Shown here in pieces: positions 43,676 to 54,109 of a stretch of 64,000 bases of DNA (within the stretch, counting starts at the first letter, position 1; the number at the start of each line of letters is the position of its first letter). The stretch lies in contig JAVGWX010000002.1 of assembly GCA_036924085.1 (NCBI GenBank), positions 50,742,172 through 50,806,171 of the forward strand. The letters are read 5' to 3'. Under the pieces are notes generated by a model. It ran no database searches, was not told where the DNA came from, and worked only from the letters and a program-made list of their open reading frames with translations. Made by a program: the position numbers and the translations under genes. The stretch is from Ariolimax columbianus (Eukaryota > Mollusca > Gastropoda > Stylommatophora > Arionidae).

Positions 43676-44341
43676 ATCGCTGCTTCGAGCGTCTTATTTA
43701 GTTGCCTGCTCTCCAGACAGCTAAAAAAGAAAACCACACTGTTTGCTATTGTTGAGGAGTTAGTAAAGTCTTGCATTTTTGATGTCCTGCAAGAAATTGT
43801 GGATCTTCATGCTACTAAAAATACTGGAGGTTATATCGCTTTCGGACATCCCCATTCAAAGGAGAATTGTTGAATTGGCTACCGATAGTGAACAGCAAGT
43901 TGTAGATGGGGTAAATAAATCGAGAAGGTTGGCGATTCAACTTGTTGAATCAACTGTAGCGGGTAACCATGCTTTCCTACTTTGTTTCGTGAGGTTTAGC
44001 GAAGATTACGACTTTCGGGAAAAAAAAAATTCTTTGTTGCTTTGACTTACCTGGACGGACCACTAGTTCAGAAGTATGTAATGCTCTAGATGGGCATTTT
44101 CAGGCATATGGCTTAGACTGGGGAAAATGCGTCGGGGTGAGTACGGGTAGTGGACGCGCTCGGAACTAGTTGCGAGAATAAAGAAAGTCGCTCACCCAGA
44201 AGTTTCATCCACTCACTGTATGATCCACAGGGAGCACCTATCTGCAAAGAAGCTTTCCACTGAACTAAACACTATGAAGAAGGACATGGTGAAGATCATT
44301 AACGGAATTCGAAGTCGAGTTATGAACTCCAACCTGTTCAT
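43676..44341 (+). pseudogene. hAT transposase, ZBED5-like (hAT-2), part 1
   Basis: DDE-type cut-and-paste transposase of the ZBED5/SCAND3-like hAT family. In order, through several frame changes: LLRASYLVACSPDS, then VISLSDIPIQRRIVELATDS, SRRLAIQLVESTVAGNHAFL, CFVRFSEDYDF, then ALDGHFQAYGLDWGKCVGVS, then HPEVSSTHCMIHREHLSAKK, LSTELNTMKKDMVKIINGIR, SRVMNSNLFMTLCESVDSVH, QHLLL. Family members have LDEST where this has LVEST (Val codon at 43944) and CTDGA where this has STGSG (about 44138), so the catalytic acidic residues at both places are lost. Coding runs straight into the 58-bp array at 44342, whose first unit is transposase sequence, and resumes at 46940. Confidence 0.87.
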
Positions 44342-46940
44342 GACACTGTGTGAGAGTGTTGACTCAGTCCACCAACATCTCCTTCTCCGGGCTGTTCACG
44401 ACACTGTGTGAGAGTGTTGACTCAGTCCACCAACATCTCCTTCTCCAGGCTGTTCACGACACTGTGTGAGAGTGTTGACTCAGTCCACCAACATCTCCTT
44501 CTCCAGGCTGTTCACGACACATAGTAAGAGTGTTGACTCAGTCCACCAACATCTCCTTCTCCAGGCTGTTCACGACACTGTGTGAGAGTGTTGACTCAGT
44601 CCACCAACATCTCCTTCTCCGGGCTGTTCACGACACTGTGTGAGAGTGTTGACTCAGTCCACCAACATCTCCTTCTCCAGGCTGTTCACGACACTGTGTG
44701 AGAGTGTTGACTCAGTCCACCAACATCTCCTTCTCCGGGCTGTTCACGACACTGTGTGAGAGTGTTGACTCAGTCCACCAACCTCTCCTTCTCCGGGCTG
44801 TTCACGACACTGTGTGAGAGTGTTGACTCAGTCCACCAACATCTCCTTCTCCAGGCTGTTCACGACACTGTGTGAGAGTGTTGACTTAGTCCACCAACGT
44901 CTCCTTCTCCAGGCTGTTCACGACACTGTGTGAGAGTGTTGACTTAGTCCACCAACGTCTCCTTCTCCAGGCTGTTCACGACACTGTGTGAGAGTGTTGA
45001 CTCAGTCCACCAACATCTCCTTCTCCAGGCTGTTCACGACACATAGTAAGAGTGTTGACTCAGTCCACCAACATCTCCTTCTCCAGGCTGTTCACGACAC
45101 TGTGTGAGAGTGTTGACTCAGTCCACCAACATCTCCTTCTCCGGGCTGTTCACGACACTGTGTGAGAGTGTTGACTCAGTCCACCAACATCTCCTTCTCC
45201 GGGCTGTTCACGACACATAGTAAGAGTGTTGATTCAGTCCACCAACGTCTCCTTCTCCAGGCTGTTCACGACACTGTGTGAGAGTGTTGACTTAGTCCAC
45301 CAACGTCTCCTTCTCCAGGCTGTTCACGACACTGTGTGAGAGTGATGACTTAGTCCACCAACGTCTCCTTCTCCAGGCTGTTCACGACACTGTGTGAGAG
45401 TGTTGACTCAGTCCACCAACATCTCCTTCTCCAGGCTGTTCACGACACTGTGTGAGAGTGTTGACTCAGTCCACCAACATCTCCTTCTCCAGGCTGTTCA
45501 CGACACATAGTAAGAGTGTTGACTCAGTCCACCAACCTCTCCTTCTCCAGGCTGTTCACGACACTGTGTGAGAGTGTTGACTCAGTCCACCTACATCTCC
45601 TTCTCCAGGCTGTTCACGACACTGTGTGAGAGTGTTGACTCAGTCCACCAACATCTCCTTCTCCAGGCTGTTCACGACACTGTGTGAGAGTGTTGACTTA
45701 GTCCACCAACGTCTCCTTCTCCAGGCTGTTCACGACACTGTGTGAGAGTGTTGACTTAGTCCACCAACGTCTCCTTCTCCAGGCTGTTCACGATACTGTG
45801 TGAGAGTGTTGACTTAGTCCACCAACGTCTCCTTCTCCAGGATGTTCATGACACTGTGTGAGAGTGTTGACTCTGTCCACCAACATCTCCTTCTCCGGGC
45901 TGTTCACGACACTGTGTGAGAGTGTTGACTCAGTCCACCAACATCTCCTTCTCCGGGCTGTTCACGACACTGTGTGAGAGTGTTGACTCAGTCCACCAAC
46001 ATCTCCTTCTCCAGGCTGTTCACGACACTGTGTGAGAGTGTTGACTCAGTCCACCAACATCTCCTTCTCCGGGCTGTTCACGACACTGTGTGAGAGTGTT
46101 GACTCAGTCCACCAATATCTCCTTCTCCAGGCTGTTCACGACACTGTGTGAGAGTGTTGACTCAGTCCACCAACGTCTCCTTCTCCAGGCTGTTCACGAC
46201 ACTGTGTGAGAGTGTTGACTCAGTCCACCAACGTCTCCTTCTCCAGGCTGTTCACGACACTGTGTGAGAGTGTTGACTCAGTCCACCAACGTCTCCTTCT
46301 CCGGGCTGTTCACGACACTGTGTGAGAGTGTTGACTCAGTCCACCAACGTCTCCTTCTCCGGGCTGTTCACGACACTGTGTGAGAGTGTTGACTCAGTCC
46401 ACCAACCTCTCCTTCTCCAGGCTGTTCACGACACTGTGTGAGAGTGTTGACTCAGTCCACCTACATCTCCTTCTCCAGGCTGTTCACGACACTGTGTGAG
46501 AGTGTTGACTCAGTCCACCAACATCTCCTTCTCCGGGCTGTTCACGACACTGTGTGAGAGTGTTGACTCAGTCCACCAACCTCTCCTTCTCCAGGCTGTT
46601 CACGACACTGTGTGAGAGTGTTGACTCAGTCCACCTACATCTCCTTCTCCAGGCTGTTCACGACACTGTGTGAGAGTGTTGACTCAGTCCACCAACATCT
46701 CCTTCTCCAGGCTGTTCACGACACATAGTAAGAGTGTTGACTCAGTCCACCAACCTCTCCTTCTCCAGGCTGTTCACGACACTGTGTGAGAGTGTTGACT
46801 CAGTCCACCTACATCTCCTTCTCCAGGCTGTTCACGACACTGTGTGAGAGTGTTGACTTAGTCCACCAACCTCTCCTTCTCCAGGCTGTTCACGACACTG
46901 TGTGAGAGTGTTGACTCAGTCCACCTACATCTCCTTCTCC
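44342..46940. repeat. 58-bp minisatellite amplified from hAT-2 coding sequence
   Basis: About 45 copies of a 58-bp unit (gacactgtgtgagagtgttg, actcagtccaccaacatctc, cttctccgggctgttcac). The first copy encodes TLCESVDSVHQHLLL in frame with the upstream transposase, and the last encodes SVDSVHLHLLL in frame with the downstream RWLSRGRV. In intact relatives the two flanking blocks are adjacent (LLLHTEVRWLSRG). 58 is not a multiple of 3, so each added unit shifts frame and introduces TGA. Variants (acatagtaagag; ccaacgtctcc; ccacctacatct) recur at multiples of 58 bp. Confidence 0.97.
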
Positions 46941-48090
46941 ATGCAAAAGCGAGATGGTTATCGAGAGGAAGGGTTCTTGTACGTCTTATCGAACTGAGGG
47001 AAGAAGTAAAGCAGTTTCTGCGAGATCGAAAATCTGACCTTGTAGAATCTTTGTTGAATGAGGAATGGATAGCTAAGCTTGCGTACATGGCAGGTATGTT
47101 TAGCGTTCTCAACGAACATAATATTTCTCTTCAGGGGTTCTGTACACATATGTTTATACTGAGAAATAAAATGGAAGCGTTCAATAAAAAGCTGGCTCTT
47201 TGGAATAGTCACGTACAGGAGAAAGATATAGTCATGTTTTCACTTTTGAGAGAATTTTTGATTGCTGCTGATGTCAACCAAAAAGTCATATTCAACATAA
47301 AAAGTCAACATTTAAGGACGTTAGCTGAAAACTGTCATAATTATTTCCCTGAAAATTAGGATCCTCGTAAAGGTAACCTCAGAATTAATAATCCTGTAGT
47401 GTAAGATGTAAAATCATGCGCACTTGATCTTCGTGAAAAAGAAGATTGGGATCAAGATGCTGAGCAGCGCATGAGCTGCAGTGGTCAGCGACCCATAGCT
47501 GACTGCTAGCGTCAGGGCCAGCGAACCAAAGTTGCCAAGACCATTCTACACCTCCACGCGGTGATCCTGGATAACAGGCTGCAGCAGGGCAGACTGGCTA
47601 AGGTGAAGGGATCTAAGAGGGAATGTTAACCCGGTACTCAAAAAATGCTTGCTGAAGTCCGATGTGTTGGACCGAAAGGTGCAAATATCGCAGTCAAGCT
47701 GTAAACTACGACACAACGCATTCCGTTCTCTGGACTACATTCTGCTACTAAAGCCCTTTCAGGGCTTGGTAGTGGGAGATTGAGAACGAACAAAGCCAAG
47801 CCAAAAAGAAAATTGATCGAGTTATCCTCTGATGTCACTCTGGTGTCCAGATATCAAATGTAATCTTTGTCTCAATTGTGGATACCACTCGAGAAATAAT
47901 ATACATCACTGAGTTATACAGCTATGAAATTGTTGGTAGTTTTTTTTTCGACTTCATTTTTGTGTGAAAAAAATCAAATATAGAAATCTAATCTATCATA
48001 TTGCAATCCCTCGTCTCTCTGAAACATCGCTCCAGCCACGTATATCAAATTTTCTAACCATTATGCAGCATTATGTGTCGCACTAGCTAG
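46940..48090 (+). pseudogene. hAT transposase, ZBED5-like (hAT-2), part 2, split by SINE-A
   Basis: Continues after the array: HAKARWLSRGRVLVRLIELR, EEVKQFLRDRKSDLVESLLN, EEWIAKLAYMAGMFSVLNEH, NISLQGFCTHMFILRNKMEA, FNKKLALWNSHVQEKD. This is the helical insertion domain of hAT transposases (RWLSRGxVLxRLxELRxEL ... AYLADIFxxLNxLNxSLQG ... KLxLW). It is open from 46958 to 47359. After SINE-A (47449-47802) the C-terminal dimerisation block appears in broken frames at about 47830-48060: LSQLWIPLEK, YTSLSYTAMKLLVVFFSTSF, LCEK. Order and spacing match the family; the stops and SINE confirm it is dead. Confidence 0.87.
47449..47802 (+). mobile_element. SINE-A copy 6, inserted in hAT-2 coding
   Basis: The only copy with sense on the plus strand: ggatcaagatgctgagcagc at the 5' end and gaacgaacaaagccaagcc at the 3' end. 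Flanked by aaaaagaagattg (47436-47448) and aaaaagaaaattg (47803-47815), a 13-bp duplication with one mismatch. It interrupts the hAT-2 transposase before its dimerisation domain, so it is younger than the hAT-2 insertion. Confidence 0.9.
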
Positions 48091-48164
48091 AAATTGAAAT
48101 TTTATAACATTAGATTTAATCAATAAAATACTATCTACACTGGTTTTTTGTTTCTGTGATAGCC

Positions 48165-48215
48165 GTCAGCCGGTCCACGAAATATTTATTCTGTTTGCGC
48201 CGGCCTAAAAGTGTA
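48165..48215. other. Possible hAT-2 right terminal region
   Basis: cagccggtccacgaaatatt and cgccggcc resemble the 42838 segment. Suggestive only. Confidence 0.3.
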
Positions 48216-48359
48216 AAAGAGCTGAAGAACGTTATTCTGAAGAGTTGTGCGATGATGTATTGTTTTATACGATTAACGGCCCAGTGTATATATCTTCAGA
48301 GAGAATTTTTAAATCGCTTTCACAACCCCCCGCCTCCTACGCTATCTCTACAAACAAAA

Positions 48360-48545
48360 GTGTCTGAAAGGCAGAGTGGGTAGAGAGCTTGTCTCGTGCG
48401 GAATAAAAGATCTGGTTTGATTCCAGATCTCGTCGGAACGCGCAGTATACCGATCTGTAAGTGGACACTTTATTTGCACTCAGGGAAAACAAGGTGGTGA
48501 GGAAGGGAAGGTGTCGCTCCACTTAAGAACCATCAGTCCTAATCA
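48360..48545 (+). mobile_element. tRNA-headed SINE (SINE-B-like)
   Basis: A-box-like aggcagagtgggtag (48369-48383) and B-box ggtttgattcc (48414-48424, a close match) at tRNA-like spacing, then a 100-bp unrelated body. The head is one of the best preserved in the window. Confidence 0.65.
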
Positions 48546-49141
48546 ATGAAGTGTCTCCGGCTGAGTTCATCTTTCTTTTTGGTAATCGTACCTGTCTTTC
48601 AACTTCAGACATGGTCTTTTAGGCTATTTCTGGACGTGTCAGCCCACAATCTACTCTAGATACAGGTTTTCTGACTCACGGAGAAATCACTTTGAAACGT
48701 CACAATCCAAAGCTGACTAAATAATGAACATGCATGTGTCAACTATCAGTGCAACTATAATAGCGTGTTCGGGAAAAAAAAGATGGATTTTTAGTTGGTT
48801 TCAGGGCAGGATTCTCTGAAAGTATCACTCTCAACAGTGAATTTGTTTTATTTCTCTGTAAGGAGCATGGTTTAATTAAAAACATTGGCACAATATGAGC
48901 TCCGTTATTTAGTCGGCCTTGGAATGTGACGTTTCAAAGGGATTTTCCTGGTGAGTCAGACGGCCTATCTAAAGTAGGCCATGGCCAGCCTTTATGTGTG
49001 TGTGGGGGGAGGCAGGGGCGGGGGGTGTGTATGTGCATGAGTGTGTGTAGGGTGTGTTTGTGTGTTTGTCAGGTGTGTGTGGGGTGTATGTGTGTTTACG
49101 AGTTAGTGTATATGAGTTCTATAGTGCTAACACTGACGTGT
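48546..49141. other. No gene; GT-rich tract
   Basis: GT-rich low complexity at about 48994-49095. No reading frame with motif. Confidence 0.5.
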
Positions 49142-49274
49142 GTTCGCTTAATCCATTTTGTCAAATCCAACCAGCTAGACAATACTCCCGACATTTTATC
49201 CCTGTCCCTTCCAGGGTATCCTTTCTCTTCTTTTAGAATACATTATTCTTTGTATGTATATGTATGTATGTATG

Positions 49275-49308
<34 letters not shown>

Positions 49309-49770
49309 TGTATGTATGTATATACATATATATATAATTTTGTGGAGAGTTGGGGATTATTTGGGAGCAGCAAAGAGTACAATCAATCAAAGAGGAAAAA
49401 GTCAATCAAAAAGTGCAATCAATCAAAGAGTACAATCAATCACATAATACAATCAATCAAAGAGTACAATCAATCAAAGAGAGATGAACTTAGTGAAATG
49501 TGCTTAATCCATTTTGTCAAATCCAACCAGCTAAACAACACTCCCGACACTTCATCACTGTCCCTTCCAGGGTAACCTTTCTCTTCTTATAGAACACATT
49601 ATTTTTTGAATGTATATGTATGTATGTATGTATATATATAATTTTGTGGAGAGTTGGGGATTATTTGGGAGCAGCAAAGAGTACAATCAATCAAAGAGTA
49701 CAATCAATCAAAGAGTGCAATCAATCACATAGTACAATCAATCAAAGAGAGATGAACTTAGTGAAATGTG
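49142..49770. repeat. Tandem duplication, two diverged copies with (ATGT)n
   Basis: 49142-49495 and 49500-49770 share attttgtcaaatccaaccag, acactcccgac, tcccttccagggta, a TATG microsatellite (49255-49325; shorter in copy 2 at 49612-49635), attttgtggagagttgggga, ttatttgggagcagcaaaga, and a run of gtacaatcaatcaaaga units. The second copy has contracted microsatellites. Confidence 0.85.
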
Positions 49771-50492
49771 TACATTAATAAGTCTTCTGGGGGACCGATC
49801 GCAAGATGAGGGGAGAAAGAAAAACAAATCCACACAAAGCGCAAATAACAAGTCTTTAACCCGGCGCGGCACTTGATAATTATGAAAATCGTTAAAATAT
49901 GGAGAAAAAAATGTTCCCGCACCACTCCCCTGCCTCGGATCTTCATTGCTTCTATCCTAGCCTCCCAAACGTTTTATCCACTCCCCCACCCCCCTTTCAA
50001 CCCTAACGTTAGATAAATAATAGAACAGATAGGACAAAGAAATAGCAATCCAATAATAAACATAGACACGAGTATTTCCATGGGGAAAGTTGATTCCTGT
50101 CTGGGATCACGTGAATCTGCAACTCTTGCGGTTTATTTTTTATGGATGCTTTTTTAAGGAGGGAGATAATTTGTCTGCCGGGGTCTTTGTGAATGATAAA
50201 GACAAGAATATCAGCACTGCCTAACGAAGGCGTATGTCGTAAGAGACGACTAACAGGGTGACATGCATAACACCGGACATGATTATGTGGTATGTTTAGA
50301 GCAGCATAGATAGCGCCTAACAGGCTGCGGGTCTACTTTGTCTAGTGTTTGAGTTTATTAAGATGGACTTGCATAACGGATAACTACCCTCTCTAAGCGC
50401 TTGTCCCAACTCAGCGGAGTAATACATCCAGCTCATACCAGAGCTATAGAAGAACCTGTAGAAGTACAGGTCGACTAAGAACTAAGAAGATA

Positions 50493-50494
<2 letters not shown>
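49771..50494. other. Unassigned, with a SINE-C fragment
   Basis: At 50231-50255, gtatgtcgtaagagacgact aac is the reverse complement of the SINE-C core. No gene otherwise. Confidence 0.45.
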
Positions 50495-50559
<65 letters not shown>

Positions 50560-50560
50560 C
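50495..50560. repeat. (GA)n microsatellite
   Basis: GAGA run of about 60 bp with one GAAA interruption. Confidence 0.95.
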
Positions 50561-50867
50561 GGACATAAACCATGTCAAAATAGAAAGGGGACATAATTAG
50601 TTTTGAAGCTTCCTGTTTATTTTGAGAAACTGAAGGGAGAATATAAAGAAAGAGTGAGAGGAAGATAAAAACAGATCCACACTGTAAAGAATCCAATCTA
50701 TTTATAAGGCATATGGTGATATGTCAAGATGGCCAAGACAGAAAATACATCTGTAGAAGGGCTAGTGTGGTTCAGTAAAGAAAATTAGAACCACATTTAC
50801 GAAATGTATTACAAGATGGTTAGAATGCGTGCATATTCATATTGTGATTACATTTATATAATGCACT

Positions 50868-51302
50868 TATTTAAACCTAACACAAACATCTATAAAATAG
50901 GCTTACTAAAAACTAACACAAACATCTATAAAATAGGCTTACTAAAACATAACACAAACATCTATAAATACGCATACTAAAACCTAAAACAAACTTCTAT
51001 ACATAGGCTTACTAAAACCTAACACAAACATCTATAAATAGGCTTACTAAAATCTAACACAAACATCTATAAATAGGCTTACTAAAACCTAACACAAATA
51101 TCTATAAATACGCTTACTAAAACATAACACAAACATCTATAAATACGCTTACTAAAACCTAAAATAAACATCTATAAATAGGCTTACTAAAACCTAACAC
51201 AAACATCTATAAATAGGCTTACTAAAACCTAACACAAACATCTATAAATACGCTTACTAAAACCTAACACAAACATCTATAAATACGCTTACCAAAACCT
51301 AG
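50868..51302. repeat. 35-bp minisatellite with a TATAAATA in most units
   Basis: About 12 copies of a 35-bp unit (tctataaataggcttactaa, aacctaacacaaaca). The first copies have aaaatagg in place of aaatagg. TATAAATA fits a TATA-box consensus, but there is no transcription evidence. Confidence 0.95.
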
Positions 51303-51579
51303 CTAACATGAGGTCATACCCCAGTCTCAGTCCTCTTCGTCATCTCACCTGTTCCCGGTTACTCCTAAAGACTAGCTTGAACTTTTGATAACTTCATTCA
51401 TTGTTCGATCAACATTATTAGTTTGAATTATTCCTGTTGTGGTTGGGCTGACTGTTGGTGGTTGTGTTTGTTTATTATATTGTCTCCTTTGTTTGGGGTA
51501 GACGTTTCTAACTAGCGTCCATGTTTCTCTTGGTGTGTCTTGTCCTATCAATGAATCAATCAATCAAAGCCCTCGCTCC
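51303..51579. other. No recognisable feature
   Basis: Includes caatcaatcaaagccctcgc at about 51553-51572, but no gene. Confidence 0.4.
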
Positions 51580-51711
51580 TCACGGAGCATAAGCCATTGA
51601 CAATATCCCGCCAACATATCCCGCCTGTGTTGCTTTATCTGACTCTCTCCGTGTGCAAAATGTCATTTGAGTTCCATCTGACATTCTCTTCTCTATGTAT
51701 TTATGGGTCTG

Positions 51712-51750
<39 letters not shown>

Positions 51751-52150
51751 CTCTGTCTCTTCCTTTGAGGATTTCCACGTAAGAGCATGTCTGGCTATGT
51801 TGGACGGTGCCGTCCGTAGTGAATGTCCTATCCAGCCCCATTTTCGTCGCTTAATCTGTTGTTCCAGTGACTGTTGTTGGCTCTTTGCCCACATGTCTTC
51901 ATTACTCATTATGTCCTGCCACTCGATGCCCATTGTCGTTCATATGCATCTGTTAACGACAGACTGGAGTCTTTGTTGTATGGCCTTAGCCGTTCTCTAA
52001 ATCTCCGCTCCATACAACAGCACTGACTTGGCACTGGCATTGAATATTCTAACTTTGGTGTGAATCGTTGTTTCTCTGGATCTCCTTATGATGTTTAGTG
52101 TCCAAAATGTCCCTATTGCCTTTCCAATTGTGGTCCTTACATCTGCATCT
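51580..52150 (-). pseudogene. LINE reverse transcriptase C-terminal remnant with microsatellite insertion
   Basis: Minus strand: GKAIGTFWTLNIIRRSRETT, KVRIFNASAKSVLLYGAE, AKAIQQRLQSVVNRC, then IEWQDIMSNEDMWAKSQQQS, LEQQIKRRKWGWIGHSLRTA, PSNIARHALTWKSSKEE. This is the IRWPDxIxNxxLW ... QIKRRKWxWIGHTLRK ... ITRQALTWNPQG end block of a LINE lineage. At the point where basic residues should follow, a (GA)n microsatellite (51712-51745 as CT on plus) gives an ER repeat; coding then resumes weakly. Dead. Confidence 0.82.
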
Positions 52151-52205
52151 GTACCTCGTGTTAGTTAATTAGTTAATAGTTAGTTAGTTGCCCATCGCAA
52201 TCGAA
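52151..52205. repeat. TTAG-rich short repeats
   Basis: gttagttaattagttaatag and ttagttagttgcccatcgca; a short tract. Confidence 0.6.
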
Positions 52206-52305
52206 GATGGCGACAGCGTCAGACATGTTTATTAAAATTGGACTACATCCCGTTCTAAGATGCGAATTAAACGTGTTAACGGACATCATTATTAGATTAT
52301 ACTTA

Positions 52306-52360
<55 letters not shown>
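52306..52360. repeat. (CT)n microsatellite
   Basis: About 26 CT units. Confidence 0.95.
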
Positions 52361-52362
<2 letters not shown>

Positions 52363-53121
52363 CTGACACTTCCCCACACATTTTATTCATACATTCAAAT
52401 TGTTCTAGTTCCTTCCTCCTCCACTATCTCCTCAGGCTCATTCATACTTGAATCCGTGTTTTCGATTATACAGATCAGTGTCTGGTTCCAGGTAGCCGAA
52501 AGTTATCTTTGCATTTTGTCAATCAATCTGGTCGGCTCTTAGAATGTTTTTCTTCGGTTTAAAAAAAAAATTGTCATTTGATTATTAGAAGCAACTGTGT
52601 GGTCGTCTTTCCTCCTCAGGTTTATTAGGCCTCCTGGGGCTTATTATGTGTCCTGATGCTCAATAGGGTTTGGGAAGTTGTAGCTCGGATGTTGTAGCAT
52701 CTAGACGTCATTTCTGTGTTAACATTTAACCTACCCTGCAGTATATGGTCTATATAATGCCTGTGACGGTACTAGTAACCGTTAAGTCGTCTTTGTAGGA
52801 GGTCTTGTTCCTTGGAGTTTACCATCATCATCACCAGGAGGTCTGCCAAAGTCGAGGACTCATATATAATCCCACGATCTGCTTCATTTTAGCTAAAGGT
52901 CTCTACTGCAGTGACTTTTTTCATATTTCATATGAAACATATGGTTTCATCGTTTCCTCTCCACCGATTCCTAATGAGGGCCGTCTTCTTGGGCTGTGCA
53001 AATAAGACTCCAGCTGCCATGGCCTTCACTTCCCTTGTTATTCGCCATATGTTTTTGCCATCCCAGCTCGTGTCTTCCGTGTATGGCTATAATCATAAGA
53101 TGTGTCACTTTCATTATCAGG
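52361..53121. other. No recognisable feature
   Basis: I see no convincing gene. Open frames at 52805-53129 (+) lack domain motifs. Text between 52600 and 52810 looks like LINE-derived sequence by composition only. Confidence 0.4.
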
Positions 53122-53256
53122 TGGCATAATTAACTTAAATTAACTTAACGTCTGTATGTGGTTTAGAAGACTCTGCAGAGTCTGTATACAACCAGTTTCA
53201 TTTGCATTTTCTTGCTCTGAAAGTTATGCGCACCCAATATATTCTTAAATGCTCCA
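53122..53256 (-). mobile_element. L2-like LINE 3' UTR fragment with (TTAAG)n tail
   Basis: Plus-strand taacttaaattaacttaacg, tctgtatgtggtttagaaga, ctctgcagagtctgtataca, accagtttcatttgc, ttgctctgaaagttatgcgc, attcttaaatgc matches 14418-14560 (reverse orientation of LINE). It keeps the 3' tail and UTR but little of the coding end. Confidence 0.8.
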
Positions 53257-53274
53257 CTACTGGCGTCGGTTGTG

Positions 53275-53632
53275 GCTGGCTTGGCTTCGTTCGTTCTCAA
53301 TCTCCCACTACCAAACTCTGAAAGGGCTTGAGTTACAGAATGTAGTCCAGAGAACGGAATGCGTTGTGTCGTAGTTTACAGCTTGACTGCGATATTTGCA
53401 CCTTTCGGTCCAACACATCCGACTTCAACAATCATTTTTTGAGTACCGGGTTAGCATTCCCTCTTCGATCCCTTCTCCTTAGCCAGTCTGCTCTTCTGCA
53501 GCCTGTTATCCAGGATCACCGCGTGGAGGTGTAGAAGGGTCTTGCCAGCTCTGGTTCACTGACCCTGACGCTAGCAGTCAGCTATGGGTCGCTGACCACT
53601 GCAGCTCATGCGCTGCTCAGCATCTTGATCCC
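53275..53632 (-). mobile_element. SINE-A copy 7 (full length)
   Basis: Bounded by ggcgtcggttgtg (53262-53274) and agtgtcggttggg (53633-53645), a 13-bp target duplication with three mismatches. Otherwise as the consensus; tail GCCAAGCCAGCC. Confidence 0.87.
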
Positions 53633-53645
53633 AGTGTCGGTTGGG

Positions 53646-53969
53646 ATAGAACATCGAGAGTGATCGACTAATATTTGGGGGTACAGCTTCTGTGGATGTT
53701 TCTGTCGGGTTGTATTTTTGCAGGAGTGAGTTCTTAGCCTCAATTCAACCTCCGACTACAGTACCAGTGTGCTCTTTTTGTGTGACCTTGTTGAAGGTGA
53801 TCTGTTCAGCTTGGATGTTCTTATCGGGAGGAAATTAAAATAAGGCGAGGCTGCGGCGGCACTATAGATGTATATAGTGGAAAAAATTTTTTTAAAGTTC
53901 TTAGTTGATTAAAATGAAATGTAATCCAAATTTTGAAATGGGTGTGGTCAGATACCGCACAGAGACGAG
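53646..53969. other. No recognisable feature
   Basis: Unassigned noncoding; may include Penelope-like 3' UTR. Confidence 0.4.
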
Positions 53970-54109
53970 AACAAAAACAAAACCTACGTTACCACCAATA
54001 GGCCTTCACCAGGGACAACAAATAACAACAAAGTTGAACTAGCAAATCATAGAAGAAAGTGTGTATACATATATGGGGCGTGTCAACATATAAGAAAAAC
54101 ATGGTGTAT
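53970..54109 (-). other. Decayed hammerhead-like motif downstream of PLE
   Basis: The complement of about 53985-54013 reads CTGGTGAAGGCCTATTGG, TGGTAACGTAGG. A minimal hammerhead core is CUGAUGA, a short stem, GAAAC; here it is CTGGTGA, GGCC/GGTG stem, GTAAC. Penelope-like elements are known to carry such ribozymes in their flanks. Three core or stem differences make activity unlikely. Confidence 0.4.

Noticed and set aside
51580..51933. ER-repeat protein as a real low-complexity gene
   Set aside because: The flanks are LINE C-terminal blocks and the ER run is a (GA)n microsatellite inside them.
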